A DNA stretch of 64,000 nt, from positions 124,001 to 188,000 of the forward strand of contig JAYFPZ010000008.1 of NCBI GenBank assembly GCA_034927445.1, given 5' to 3'. The notes under the pieces were generated by a model. The model was not told the DNA's origin. It ran no database searches and was given only the letters and a program-made list of their open reading frames with translations. Below, in pieces: positions 52,173 through 59,616 of the stretch (positions within the stretch are counted from its first letter, which is position 1; each line of letters starts with the position of its first letter). The translations under genes were made by a program, and so were the position numbers. Origin of the DNA: PHAA01 sp034927445 (GTDB lineage Bacteria > Bacillota > Syntrophomonadia > Syntrophomonadales > Syntrophomonadaceae).

Positions 52173-53621
52173 ATGGGTGAGATCAAATTTGGTACCGATG
52201 GATGGCGAGCCATCATTGCCGAAGAATTTACTTTTGCGAATATTAAACTGGTAACTCAGGGAATAGCCAATTATCTCAAAAATAATAATCTAAGCAAAAA
52301 AGGTATTGTCATAGGTTATGACAACCGCTTTCTATCCGAACATTTTGCCAATGTATGTGCCCAGGTTATAACCGGTAATGGCATTCGGGTAGCCCTGACC
52401 CAAAAAGCAGTTCCCACTCCTTTGACCGCGTATGCCATTAGAGCCAGCCAGGCCGGAGGGGCAATAATGATTACTGCCAGCCATAATCCGCCCGAATATA
52501 ACGGTATTAAGTTTATACCTGAATATGCCGGGCCGGCCTTGCCTGAAGTGACTGATGCGATTGAAGATGAGGTCAGACGCATTCAGGAGGGCGGCAGAAT
52601 TTATGAATTGGAGCTGAAGGAAGCCGAGGCCCTCAAGTTGTTCAAAGAGATTGATATGGACCGTGAATATATAAGCCAGGTCTTAAGGGTTGTCAATCCC
52701 GAAGCTTTTCATAACCGGCCGCTCAAGGTGGTCATTGACCCTATGTATGGATCCGGGGTGGGATATCTGGATAAAATCTTAACGGATCTGGGCTGCGAGG
52801 TCAGGACCATTAATAATTATCGCGATCCTTTATTTGGAGGATCTATACCGGAACCTACGGATGCGGGGCTGCCCGATCTAAAAAGAGCGGTGCTGAACTA
52901 CAAATTTGATTTAGGCCTGGCTTTGGACGGGGATGGAGACCGGTTCGGCATTGTGGACAGTGACGGACAGTTTGTGGATCCCAACCGGCTGGCCTACCTC
53001 CTGTTTGAACATCTGTTAAATACCCGGACTTTCCGGGGACCGGTGTGCCGCTCCCTGGCAACTACGCACAACCTTGATCGTATTGCCCAGCAAAATGGCC
53101 TAAGCGTTATTGAAACCCGGGTAGGCTTTAAGTATATTTCGGAATGTCTGCGGGAAAAGGGCTGTATGATGGGAGCCGAGGAGAGCGGAGGTTTGAGTAT
53201 CTTCGGCCATGTCCCGGAAAAGGACGGTATTCTGGTGGGGTTGCTGGCGGCTGAAATCTTAGCTTCAACCGGGAAAACCTTTAGTGAGCTTAACCAGGAA
53301 GCGGTAGAAAAATACGGAATAATGATCAGTGAAAGAATTGATATTAAAATCACACCCCGGGAAAAGGACCGTATTCTGGCTGATCTGCACGATTACCAAC
53401 CCAAGCTGATAGCGGGAGAAAAAGTTGATACTATTGACGAAACAGAGGGAAAGAAAATTATTATGGAGGATAGTTCCTGGGTTTTAATAAGACCTTCCGG
53501 CACCGAACCTTTGGTCAGGATTTATATAGAAGCTCCCGATGCGAAGAGACGTGATGAACTGCGTGAAGAGGTAATTACTGCCCTGGCCTTAGCCGATGGT
53601 GGAACCCCAGGAATTAAATAA
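52173..53621 (+). CDS. Phosphoglucomutase/phosphomannomutase
   Basis: A 482-residue alpha-D-phosphohexomutase. FGTDGWRAI is at residues 6-14, the active-site phosphoserine loop TASHNPPEYNG near 100-110, the metal-binding DGDGDRFG near 252-259, the sugar-binding GAEESGG near 337-343, and the phosphate-binding RPSGTEPLVRIY near 444. It moves phosphate between C1 and C6 of glucose or mannose, supplying glucose-1-phosphate for RfbA or mannose-1-phosphate. GGAGG precedes the ATG. Confidence 0.95.
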   Translation: MGEIKFGTDGWRAIIAEEFTFANIKLVTQGIANYLKNNNLSKKGIVIGYDNRFLSEHFANVCAQVITGNGIRVALTQKAVPTPLTAYAIRASQAGGAIMITASHNPPEYNGIKFIPEYAGPALPEVTDAIEDEVRRIQEGGRIYELELKEAEALKLFKEIDMDREYISQVLRVVNPEAFHNRPLKVVIDPMYGSGVGYLDKILTDLGCEVRTINNYRDPLFGGSIPEPTDAGLPDLKRAVLNYKFDLGLALDGDGDRFGIVDSDGQFVDPNRLAYLLFEHLLNTRTFRGPVCRSLATTHNLDRIAQQNGLSVIETRVGFKYISECLREKGCMMGAEESGGLSIFGHVPEKDGILVGLLAAEILASTGKTFSELNQEAVEKYGIMISERIDIKITPREKDRILADLHDYQPKLIAGEKVDTIDETEGKKIIMEDSSWVLIRPSGTEPLVRIYIEAPDAKRRDELREEVITALALADGGTPGIK

Positions 53622-53703
53622 CTTAAACCGGCGCTGACGTCGGGTAATCAATTAACCTTCGTCCGGCATATTATATATTAATATACCGTAAGGAGGTTTT
53701 TCT

Positions 53704-53874
53704 ATGCTTGTTTTATTAAAATTGGCCAGTTTTGCAATCTGGTTTATCATAATGATATTTATAATAAGTGCGGTTTTCCGGCGGAAAAAATCTCCTATTC
53801 GAGCAATTACCCCATATTTGCTCAACAAAACCGAAAATAAATCAGAGTTATGCAGTGAAAGGGAAGAGGTTTGA
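53704..53874 (+). CDS. Small single-span membrane protein, unknown
   Basis: A 56-codon gene with an excellent ribosome binding site (AAGGAGG) 7 bases before ATG 53704. The product starts MLVLLKLASFAIWFIIMIF, a membrane span to ~residue 24, then a basic FRRKK stop-transfer cluster and a polar tail ending SEREEV. I do not recognise the family. A small membrane peptide with a cytoplasmic tail is the most that can be said. The ribosome binding site and compact layout support it being real. Confidence 0.55.
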   Translation: MLVLLKLASFAIWFIIMIFIISAVFRRKKSPIRAITPYLLNKTENKSELCSEREEV

Positions 53875-53885
53875 GTTTTTTGTGG

Positions 53886-53963
53886 TATAATACTAGGCGT
53901 GGCTATGATTGATGGCGCGGGGAAACAAGAGAACCGCTGTTTCCCGCGCCATCAATCATAGCC
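53886..53963 (+). promoter_or_regulatory. Extended -10 promoter followed by a very long hairpin
   Basis: TGGTATAAT (53883-53891) is an extended -10 box. About ten bases on, a 27-base arm (53901-53927) pairs with 53938-53963, leaving a 10-base loop and a single bulged G. There is no T-run after it, so it is not a simple terminator. It forms the likely 5' end of the comF transcript. Confidence 0.55.
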
Positions 53964-54003
53964 ATCCCTCAAGCCTGACGTTGACTTTATATGGGGTGAT
54001 ACT

Positions 54004-54723
54004 GTGCTGGATCCAATACTAGATGTTTTATTTCCTCAGGAGAATTGCTGCATTTGCCGTAAGCCCGGCAGATACGGCTGTAAGCAGCCCTGGTGTCAGC
54101 AATGCACCGAGGAAATGACCAGACTGGAGAAATCCGGGGCAAACTGTGAGCGGTGCGGTAAATACCTGGACAGCGGCCAAAAACTATGCGAAGATTGCCG
54201 CCAAAATCCGCCGGAGTTTGAAATAGCCCGGGCGGTTGGTCCTTATGAAGAACCATTTCGAATTTCCACCAAAGTATTTAAGTTTATGGGCAGAAAATAT
54301 CTGGCTCATAAAATGGGATTAATGATGGCCGAAAAAGTTAAAGCGGAACCCGGTTTCGGCAAAATTGACCTCATCGTTCCGGTTCCCATTTCCCCTAATA
54401 GCTTTCTGGTCAGAGGGTTTAATCAAACCGATTTGTTAGCCCGGCACATCGGCAAAGAATTGGGAGTCAAAGTTGACAACAACGTGATCTTCAGAGTTAA
54501 AGATACACCGTCCCAGACTGAATTATCCAAGGAGGAAAGGCAGAAGAACCTGCTCCAGGCCTTTGAGGTAAGGGACGAAAAAAAGGTGCTTAACAAGAAT
54601 ATATTACTGGTCGATGATGTTTACACGACCGGATCGACTGGACGGGAATGTACGCGGGTACTGCTTAATGCGGGTGCCGATCGGGTTTGCATTATAACCT
54701 GGGCAACCGGAAAGGGATTTTGA
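54004..54723 (+). CDS. comF: ComF-family amidophosphoribosyltransferase-like protein
   Basis: A 239-residue protein starting at GTG after GGGGTGA. The N-terminal zinc-finger cysteines are visible (CCICRKPG, CQQC, CERCGK, CEDC). The phosphoribosyltransferase domain has the PRPP-binding NILLVDDVYTTGSTGREC near 198-215 and the family motif VRGFNQTDLLARHI near 138. ComF proteins take part in DNA uptake for natural transformation, or in recombination. No other competence genes are in view. Confidence 0.9.
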   Translation: MLDPILDVLFPQENCCICRKPGRYGCKQPWCQQCTEEMTRLEKSGANCERCGKYLDSGQKLCEDCRQNPPEFEIARAVGPYEEPFRISTKVFKFMGRKYLAHKMGLMMAEKVKAEPGFGKIDLIVPVPISPNSFLVRGFNQTDLLARHIGKELGVKVDNNVIFRVKDTPSQTELSKEERQKNLLQAFEVRDEKKVLNKNILLVDDVYTTGSTGRECTRVLLNAGADRVCIITWATGKGF

Positions 54724-54786
54724 CCAAACGCCTCATTGAATATACTTGGGCCGCAAATGACTAAAAATTAGTAAAGTTTAATATTC

Positions 54787-54815
54787 TTGCTATTCTCTTG
54801 CTATAAGTTTATAAT
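54787..54815 (+). promoter_or_regulatory. Sigma-A promoter and structured leader of the zinc-ribbon gene
   Basis: TTGCTA (54787-54792) and TATAAT (54810-54815), 17-base spacing. Downstream, GTCGAG (~54,827) and CTCGAC (~54,860) can pair across 28 bases, giving a structured leader before the start at 54,897. Confidence 0.65.
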
Positions 54816-54896
54816 AAATTGTACAAGTCGAGATATCGATTTCTTTGTTGCTGTTTGGACTCGACAATTTTTCAAAAAAGTGAGGGATTTTTTTAG

Positions 54897-55184
54897 ATGT
54901 TCGAAGACAAAATTTTAGTATGTCAGGATTGTGGCCAAGAGTTCGTTTTTACCGCAGGTGAACAGGAGTTCTACCACGAAAAGGGTTTTGAAAACGAACC
55001 CAAGCGCTGCAAGGATTGCAGACAGAACAGGCGTAACAATAGCGGCAATAGAGCACCCCGCGAAATGTTCACTGCTGTTTGTGCCGAGTGCGGAGCTGAA
55101 ACTGAAGTCCCCTTCAAGCCTGTAGAAGGCCGGCCGGTCTTCTGCTTAGAATGCTTCCAGAGGCAGAAACAAGCGTCACTATAA
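54897..55184 (+). CDS. Zinc-ribbon protein with two CxxC pairs of pairs
   Basis: A 95-residue protein. The first half (VCQDCGQEFVFTAGEQEFY...RCKDCR) is the 'probable zinc-ribbon' domain with two CxxC knuckles. The second half (CAECGAETEVPFKP...CLECF) is a further CxxC/CxxC ribbon as found in the CxxC zinc-binding family. It probably binds zinc and nucleic acid. Basic residues (RQNRRNN) lie between. Transcribed alone with own promoter and terminator. The function is not known. Confidence 0.8.
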   Translation: MFEDKILVCQDCGQEFVFTAGEQEFYHEKGFENEPKRCKDCRQNRRNNSGNRAPREMFTAVCAECGAETEVPFKPVEGRPVFCLECFQRQKQASL

Positions 55185-55197
55185 AATAAATTTACCA

Positions 55198-55220
55198 CCG
55201 GGCTTTTCAAGCCCGGTTTT
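55198..55220 (+). terminator. Terminator of the zinc-ribbon gene
   Basis: CCGGGC, loop TTTTCAA, GCCCGG, then TTTT. Compact and followed by T-rich sequence. Confidence 0.8.
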
Positions 55221-55334
55221 GTATTTTCTGCCTGCTGGGCGAATTGAGTCAAGAAAGATTGATATGATGAATCACAGGTTACTTTTAAGGGTTAATAATT
55301 TTAGAAATAAGAATGCAAAATTAAATTGGCAATA

Positions 55335-55841
55335 TTAGTTGTTCCTCAGATACATTAACGATTGCTCATAACAAAGCTTAATTGCATCAGGCATACCCAT
55401 ACGATACGTTACCAATTCTTCGGTTAGACCAAAATATGTAGATAGATCCTTATGATTATTATAGCCTTTAGCCAATGCAGAACGAATATCATCGATATCA
55501 ATTAAAAATTGTGCTGCCCAGCATAATGCCTTATGCTCTAGAGCGCTGATTGACAAACGGTCTTGATAATTTAGGCATGTCGTAGATATCATATTAATGG
55601 GTATGGTGAAATGATGCCCAATTTCTTCTCCAAGTACTGAATAATACTCGGCCGGAATATCTAAAATGGCCGTTGAAATGCCAATGAAGGGAGGTATACC
55701 CGGTTGACGTACATATAGGCCTCTAACTGGTTCGGCAAAATCCCAGTATATTAAGTTGATGCCTTCCCGCTCAACAATGTCATGTAAAACATCATATCTC
55801 AAATTTATCCACTTCCCAATAGTGTTATAAATAATGCGCAT
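55335..55841 (-). CDS. ImmA/IrrE-like metallopeptidase, phage-type
   Basis: A 168-residue protein. LGEEIGHHFT near residues 70-79 corresponds to the HExxH zinc motif of ImmA/IrrE, with glutamate in place of the first histidine as in several phage-type members (AEELGHH). LEHKALCWAAQFLID near 102 carries the downstream acidic and helical part. Such proteins cleave the phage repressor and so control induction. The partner repressor gene lies just upstream on the same strand, supporting this. The HExxH change needs care. Confidence 0.7.
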   Translation of the reverse strand: MRIIYNTIGKWINLRYDVLHDIVEREGINLIYWDFAEPVRGLYVRQPGIPPFIGISTAILDIPAEYYSVLGEEIGHHFTIPINMISTTCLNYQDRLSISALEHKALCWAAQFLIDIDDIRSALAKGYNNHKDLSTYFGLTEELVTYRMGMPDAIKLCYEQSLMYLRNN

Positions 55842-55981
55842 GGTTAAATATTTAATAAATTAGCGAAATATGTCGAAAACTCTGGATAATAATAAACCTG
55901 TTACAAAAAGTAACAGGATAAAATTACTAAACTATTTTATTAGTTTAATTCTGATGCTAAAGTGATTTAGTATTATTTGAC

Positions 55982-56617
55982 TTAATCTTCTTTTTTACCA
56001 TACTTCTCGTATACAAAAGAAATAAACTCTTCCACGCTGTTCCTTGCCTCTTCGGGCAAATCTTTCATAATGTTATCAATCCTATGATACGCTAGGGCTG
56101 GAGAGAGGCTGGCGTCATTGATTATTCTAGCATCACGAATACCTAAAAACCAATCTGACGATAGATCAAATAGTTCGGATATTCTGGTTATATGATTCAT
56201 CTCTGGTTCCCGCTCGCTATTTTCGTACGCTTCTATTATGTCCTGAGGAATTCGTAACCGCATTGCCAGATATTTTGTGGTCCAACGTTTTTCTTTACGT
56301 ACTTCACGCAGACGCTCGCCAAAAATTCGAGGTATTTCATTTGTTTTGTTGACCATTCCTCGCGGTTCTTCCGCTTTATGTGATGCGTTTAAATATCCTG
56401 CCGCTATCATAAAATCCTCATAGCTAACCTCATTATGAGCGCATGCTGCTAATTTCTCCAGAGTCTGTGGAGAAGGAGGACTGTCTAACCGGCATCTTAA
56501 AAGTCTTGAGATATGTGCACTTGTAACCCCGGACTCCAAGGCATATTTGTTTAGCGATCTTTCGCCTTGAGCGGTTTGAAGCAGTTGTGCGAATTTCTCT
56601 CTATCAAACGTTCTCAT
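55982..56617 (-). CDS. XRE-family repressor with two HTH domains
   Basis: Start at 56617 (MRTFDREKFA) is chosen: GGGGTG lies just before, and the longer frame reads through the divergent promoter. The 211-residue product has an N-terminal HTH (KYALESGVTSAHISRLLR near 23-42) and a second HTH (FGERLREVRKEKRWTTKYLAMRLRIP near 98-123, ending ELFDLSSDWFLG). This resembles a phage CI-like repressor. It is divergent to the plus-strand phage genes, with promoter and operator-like repeats between. Confidence 0.8.
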   Translation of the reverse strand: MRTFDREKFAQLLQTAQGERSLNKYALESGVTSAHISRLLRCRLDSPPSPQTLEKLAACAHNEVSYEDFMIAAGYLNASHKAEEPRGMVNKTNEIPRIFGERLREVRKEKRWTTKYLAMRLRIPQDIIEAYENSEREPEMNHITRISELFDLSSDWFLGIRDARIINDASLSPALAYHRIDNIMKDLPEEARNSVEEFISFVYEKYGKKED

Positions 56618-56656
56618 ATTACACCCCGTTCCTTCAGCAATAGTATACACAATCCA

Positions 56657-56735
56657 TTGTTTGCAATCAACATAATTTTTAAAATCTATTGACTGCAAGT
56701 CACGATAGGTGATAATATGTTGCATACAATCAATA
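56657..56735 (+). promoter_or_regulatory. Divergent regulatory region with sigma-A promoter and operator-like repeats
   Basis: TTGACT (56689-56694) and GATAAT (56711-56716), 16-base spacing, serve the plus-strand genes. Two similar boxes flank it, TTGCAATCAA (56661) and TTGCATACAATCAA (56719). They could be repressor binding sites. The coordinates are approximate for the boxes. Confidence 0.5.
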
Positions 56736-56782
56736 TTGACTTCATGTAACAGGTGGGTATTTAAAGACGTCGTTATATAGTC

Positions 56783-57070
56783 TTGGAGGTGGTCAGTATT
56801 CAACTTAGCGTGGGGGATTATATAGTCTATAGGATGCCAAACGAGCAAGGAGCGAATTTTGAAGCGAGAAAGAAAATTGTAAGCGGCTGGGTTATAGGAG
56901 AATATCCCTGTTTTTATTTAATTAATCTAGGCCAATATAGGGACACCATTCATAAAAACGATCTAAAAAAATACCACATTTTGAAAATTGGAAAAAGGGG
57001 AGCAGGGCTTGAAGGCCAGCTTTTTGAAGAGCCGATAGGTGTTGGCCGTAATGTAAAGGAGATGAGTTAA
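56783..57070 (+). CDS. Phage-associated hypothetical protein
   Basis: A 95-residue protein not recognised. The segment VGDYIVYRMPNEQGA then YPCFYLINLGQY suggests a small beta-barrel (SH3-like) fold. The start is uncertain: TTG 56783 lies before the GGAGGT site, while ATT 56798 would have ideal 7-base spacing to it. It overlaps the next gene by one base. It is first in the rightward phage operon, so probably regulatory or early. Confidence 0.5.
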   Translation: MEVVSIQLSVGDYIVYRMPNEQGANFEARKKIVSGWVIGEYPCFYLINLGQYRDTIHKNDLKKYHILKIGKRGAGLEGQLFEEPIGVGRNVKEMS

Positions 57071-57654
57071 TGAGCAAAAAAAAGGATTTATGGTACCGAC
57101 AAACAGAGGTTTTACTTTACAAATATAGAAGTTTCCCTATTCGTATCATGGCCTTAATGCAACAGAAAGAGCTGCTTCAAGAACAAATGCTGCCCCGGAC
57201 GATTTCTACATATGAAATAAGGGAAGGATCATCTGGTTACAACACATCATCTCCAGTTGAGAATGCTGTAATAAACCGGTTGGAAGGGGATGCTATCCAG
57301 AAAATTGACAGGGAGATCAAGGAGTTGAGTTCACTGCGGGAGTTAATCGAGATTTCTATTGATACTATGCTGACTGATGAGCAGAAAAGCCTGATCCAAT
57401 CAATCTATTATCAACAGAATAGCTGGCAGAAAACCTGCGATATTATGAGTATAGACAAAAACACATATTATGAAAAAAAGAATGAGATAATAAAGGTCTT
57501 ATCCTGGTGTTTCGGATATCTTCCTGACCTAGAAGTACAGGAAGTTCTGGGCCTATTTATGAATCAGGGCAGTCTGCAGCAATCAATAAAAAAATCAGGG
57601 AAAACATTAAGAATAAATCAAGAAAAACTTGGGAATCACAAAGCCGTTTTATGA
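57070..57654 (+). CDS. Phage late-transcription-activator-like protein (RinA/ArpU/sigma-like)
   Basis: A 194-residue helical protein. ERLEGDAIQKIDREI-like layout (NRLEGDAIQKIDREI) and the later LTDEQKSLIQSIYYQQNSWQKTCDIMSIDKNTYYEKKNEII match the way small phage sigma-like or RinA/ArpU regulators arrange region-4-like HTHs (DIMSIDKNTYY). These proteins switch on packaging and structural genes. It precedes a non-coding gap and then the tail genes, which fits that role. The subfamily is uncertain. Confidence 0.55.
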   Translation: MSKKKDLWYRQTEVLLYKYRSFPIRIMALMQQKELLQEQMLPRTISTYEIREGSSGYNTSSPVENAVINRLEGDAIQKIDREIKELSSLRELIEISIDTMLTDEQKSLIQSIYYQQNSWQKTCDIMSIDKNTYYEKKNEIIKVLSWCFGYLPDLEVQEVLGLFMNQGSLQQSIKKSGKTLRINQEKLGNHKAVL

Positions 57655-58081
57655 TATAGAATGACATTGTCAAGATAACACGTTAATTGATTCGTCTAGA
57701 GACATTCTCAATATTGAGTGTAAAGGGGAATGAAAGGCACACAATTTCATAATGCTCATTTGAATAAGAATAGATGGGAACCGATTTCAAATTTAACCCG
57801 GAGTAAATGCTCCGGGTTATGTATTTTATAGACCTGCAAAATTTGGAATCCCATCGTTCTATAACATCAATACGCAACGCTATTTAAGGGGGTGATACAA
57901 GTTGGTGAGTGTAATTACCATCGATTTGCTTTGAAGTACAATTCTAGCAGCACAAAGCAATTTCACATTTTGGGGGTGTCAGGTATGTAGGATGAGTTAT
58001 TATATTAAACATTTCAGTAAATAGACGCTTCTGATTTCACAGCCCTATCTATTTGGATAATACCTTCAGGGTTTGAGATAG
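57655..58081. other. Non-coding gap between phage regulators and tail genes
   Basis: About 430 bases without a supported gene, in the place where terminase, portal and capsid genes would normally lie. It contains a hairpin (see 57,795) and imperfect inverted boxes GATGGGA...AAATTT and AAATTT...TCCCATC around it (57,772-57,855). A GGGGGTGAT site at ~57,888 has no open frame after it. It looks like a deletion junction or a regulatory spacer. Confidence 0.5.
57795..57818 (+). terminator. Hairpin in the phage gap
   Basis: AACCCGGAG and CTCCGGGTT form a perfect 9-bp stem with a 6-base loop, followed by ATGTATTTTATAG. It would end the regulatory transcript. Confidence 0.6.
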
Positions 58082-58141
58082 ACATGTAATGAATTTGCTA
58101 ATGCGGAAGTGCCTATTATTGAGCAAAAATTAAGAAGGTGA
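58082..58141 (+). pseudogene. C-terminal remnant of a phage morphogenesis protein
   Basis: A 19-codon open stretch, bounded by stops, reads TCNEFANAEVPIIEQKLRR and ends 4 bases before the DUF3168 gene. Its end and position resemble the C-terminus of HK97 gp10-like proteins that usually precede DUF3168. I take it as what remains of a deleted neighbour. Very short, so tentative. Confidence 0.35.
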
Positions 58142-58145
58142 AAAG

Positions 58146-58529
58146 ATGAGTTTTGAAACAGATCTCTATTCCAGGCTAAGTAATGATCCTGAAGTCGCGG
58201 CGTTAGTAGATACTCGAATTTACCCTCTGGTAGCGCCCCCAGAGCCAACCAGTCCATTTTGTGTATGTTCAATACTTAGTAAAACAAATACAAATAGTCA
58301 TTCCGGGTTTGGCGATATATCACAATATAAGGTGCAGGTTTCTTGTTACGCAGATACCTACCAAACAGCCAAGGATGTAGCTAATGCGGTAACGTCCGCA
58401 TTGAAAACATGGCCTGGGGCCCAAGGTGCTCAGGCAGTCTTTCGTAGTAATGAACATGATTTATATGATAAGGATAATAATCTATATCATGTTCCGGTTG
58501 AGTTTTTAATAATTTATAAAGAAATTTAA
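58146..58529 (+). CDS. Phage tail completion-like protein, DUF3168
   Basis: A 127-residue protein with the DUF3168 layout: N-terminal SFETDLYSRLSNDPEVAALVDTRIYP (a helical start then the IYP turn), SQYKVQVSCYADTYQTAKDVANAVTSAL and the ending VPVEFLIIYK. In siphophages the member gpU-like protein caps the tail at the head-proximal end. AGAAGGTGAAAAG precedes the ATG. It is normally flanked by gp10-like and tail tube genes; the tail tube gene does follow. Confidence 0.8.
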   Translation: MSFETDLYSRLSNDPEVAALVDTRIYPLVAPPEPTSPFCVCSILSKTNTNSHSGFGDISQYKVQVSCYADTYQTAKDVANAVTSALKTWPGAQGAQAVFRSNEHDLYDKDNNLYHVPVEFLIIYKEI

Positions 58530-58542
58530 GGAGGAATCTATA

Positions 58543-58935
58543 ATGGCACATGCAGCATTTGGAACTACTTTAAAAAAGGGGACTACTCCTATTGCGGAAC
58601 TTACTAAGATTAGCGGTCCGGCTTTAGCGGCTGATACTATAGATGTATCCAGTCATAGCAGCGTTGATGGATACCGGGAATTTGTTCAGGGATTAAAAGA
58701 TGGCGGGGAAGTTGCGATAGAAGGTAATTTCACCAATGAGGCCGGACAGGCAGCCCTTATAACAGATTTCCACGCGGGAACGGTTGGAGCCTATACTATC
58801 ACCTTACCCACTACAACTCCTGTGTCCTGGACCTTCAGCGGGATAGTTACAGCCCTCAATATTGACGCTCCCTTTGATGGAGTCTTGGCATTTCAAGCTA
58901 CCCTCAAAGTAAGCGGAAAGCCAGTTTTGGCTTAA
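58543..58935 (+). CDS. Phage major tail (tube) protein
   Basis: A 130-residue protein of the lambda-type/gpV-like tube family. FGTTLKKGTTPIAELTKISGP at the N-terminus, DTIDVSSHSSVDGYREFV near 31-48 and VSWTFSGIVTALNIDAPFDGVLAFQATLKVSG near the end follow the beta-sandwich pattern. It forms the tube of a flexible, sheathless tail; no sheath gene lies beside it. GGAGG precedes the ATG. Confidence 0.85.
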   Translation: MAHAAFGTTLKKGTTPIAELTKISGPALAADTIDVSSHSSVDGYREFVQGLKDGGEVAIEGNFTNEAGQAALITDFHAGTVGAYTITLPTTTPVSWTFSGIVTALNIDAPFDGVLAFQATLKVSGKPVLA

Positions 58936-58953
58936 AAATGCGGAGGTTACGAA

Positions 58954-59304
58954 ATGAATAAGGCTTTGCCTATAGTGGAAATTACCTTAGATAGAGAAAG
59001 GGCCTTCAAACTTGATTTTAGGGCGCTCATGGCTTTTGAAAAACTTAGTGGCAAAAATGTGCTGGAGCCGAATGTTTGGCAACAGATGACGGCATCAGAT
59101 ATGGTTACGCTGTTATGGGCAGGATTGTTGCATGAGGATCCACAGTTGACCTTGGATCAGGTAGCGGGGTTGATCCACCCTGGGAATATTCAATTGGTGG
59201 TTAATGCACTGCAGCAAGGTTTTCAGATAGCTATGCCTGAAAACGAAGAACCTAGTGAGGGGGAAAAACAAAGCCCTTTATTGAGGAACCGCCAAGTTGG
59301 TTAG
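58954..59304 (+). CDS. Phage tail assembly chaperone, short form (gpG-like)
   Basis: A 116-residue protein beginning with a strand-rich NKALPIVEITLDRERAFKLDF, then LMAFEKLSGKNVL and helices ending near residue 100. It lies between tube and tape measure, the universal place for the gpG/gpGT chaperones. A -1 shift at the G5A5C stretch near its end joins it to a second open frame (59,259-59,612). Confidence 0.8.
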   Translation: MNKALPIVEITLDRERAFKLDFRALMAFEKLSGKNVLEPNVWQQMTASDMVTLLWAGLLHEDPQLTLDQVAGLIHPGNIQLVVNALQQGFQIAMPENEEPSEGEKQSPLLRNRQVG

Positions 59305-59612
59305 ACTTATGGTCAATTGGGCGGTTTGATTTAGGACTTAATGAGCAGGAGTTTTGGAAACTAACTCCTGCCCAATTTTCTGCCCTGATGGAGAGGATCC
59401 GAAAGAAGACAGAGCAAGATTTGTTCGGATCCGCATTAATATGCAGCACCTTAGCCAATATAAACCGGAATCCCAAAAAACGGCGAAAACCATATAGCCC
59501 GCTTGATTTTATGCCTTCAAAACGCGAAGACAAAAAACAAACGGTTGAAGATCAACTTCAAGTTTTAGTGGCTATGAATGCTGCATTAGGCGGAAGTGAT
59601 GAAAGGAGGTGA
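59259..59612 (+). CDS. Frameshift extension of the tail chaperone (gpT part of gpGT-like protein)
   Basis: In the -1 frame relative to the gpG-like gene, two stops at 59,253-59,258 are followed by an open stretch to 59,612 with no good start of its own. It begins GKTKPFIEEPPSWLDLW, then LNEQEFWKLTPAQFSALMERI and RRKPYSPLDFMP, like C-terminal chaperone domains in Gram-positive siphophages. The stop positions confine any shift to the GGGGGAAAAAC run at 59,259-59,269. The downstream ATG at 59,388 lacks a strong ribosome binding site and would cut the domain. Confidence 0.65.
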   Translation, partial: GGKTKPFIEEPPSWLDLWSIGRFDLGLNEQEFWKLTPAQFSALMERIRKKTEQDLFGSALICSTLANINRNPKKRRKPYSPLDFMPSKREDKKQTVEDQLQVLVAMNAALGGSDERR

Positions 59613-59616
59613 CGTC

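Noticed and set aside
57683..57877. Minus-strand 64-codon frame in the phage gap
   Set aside because: No ribosome binding site and it spans the inverted hairpin structure; probably chance.
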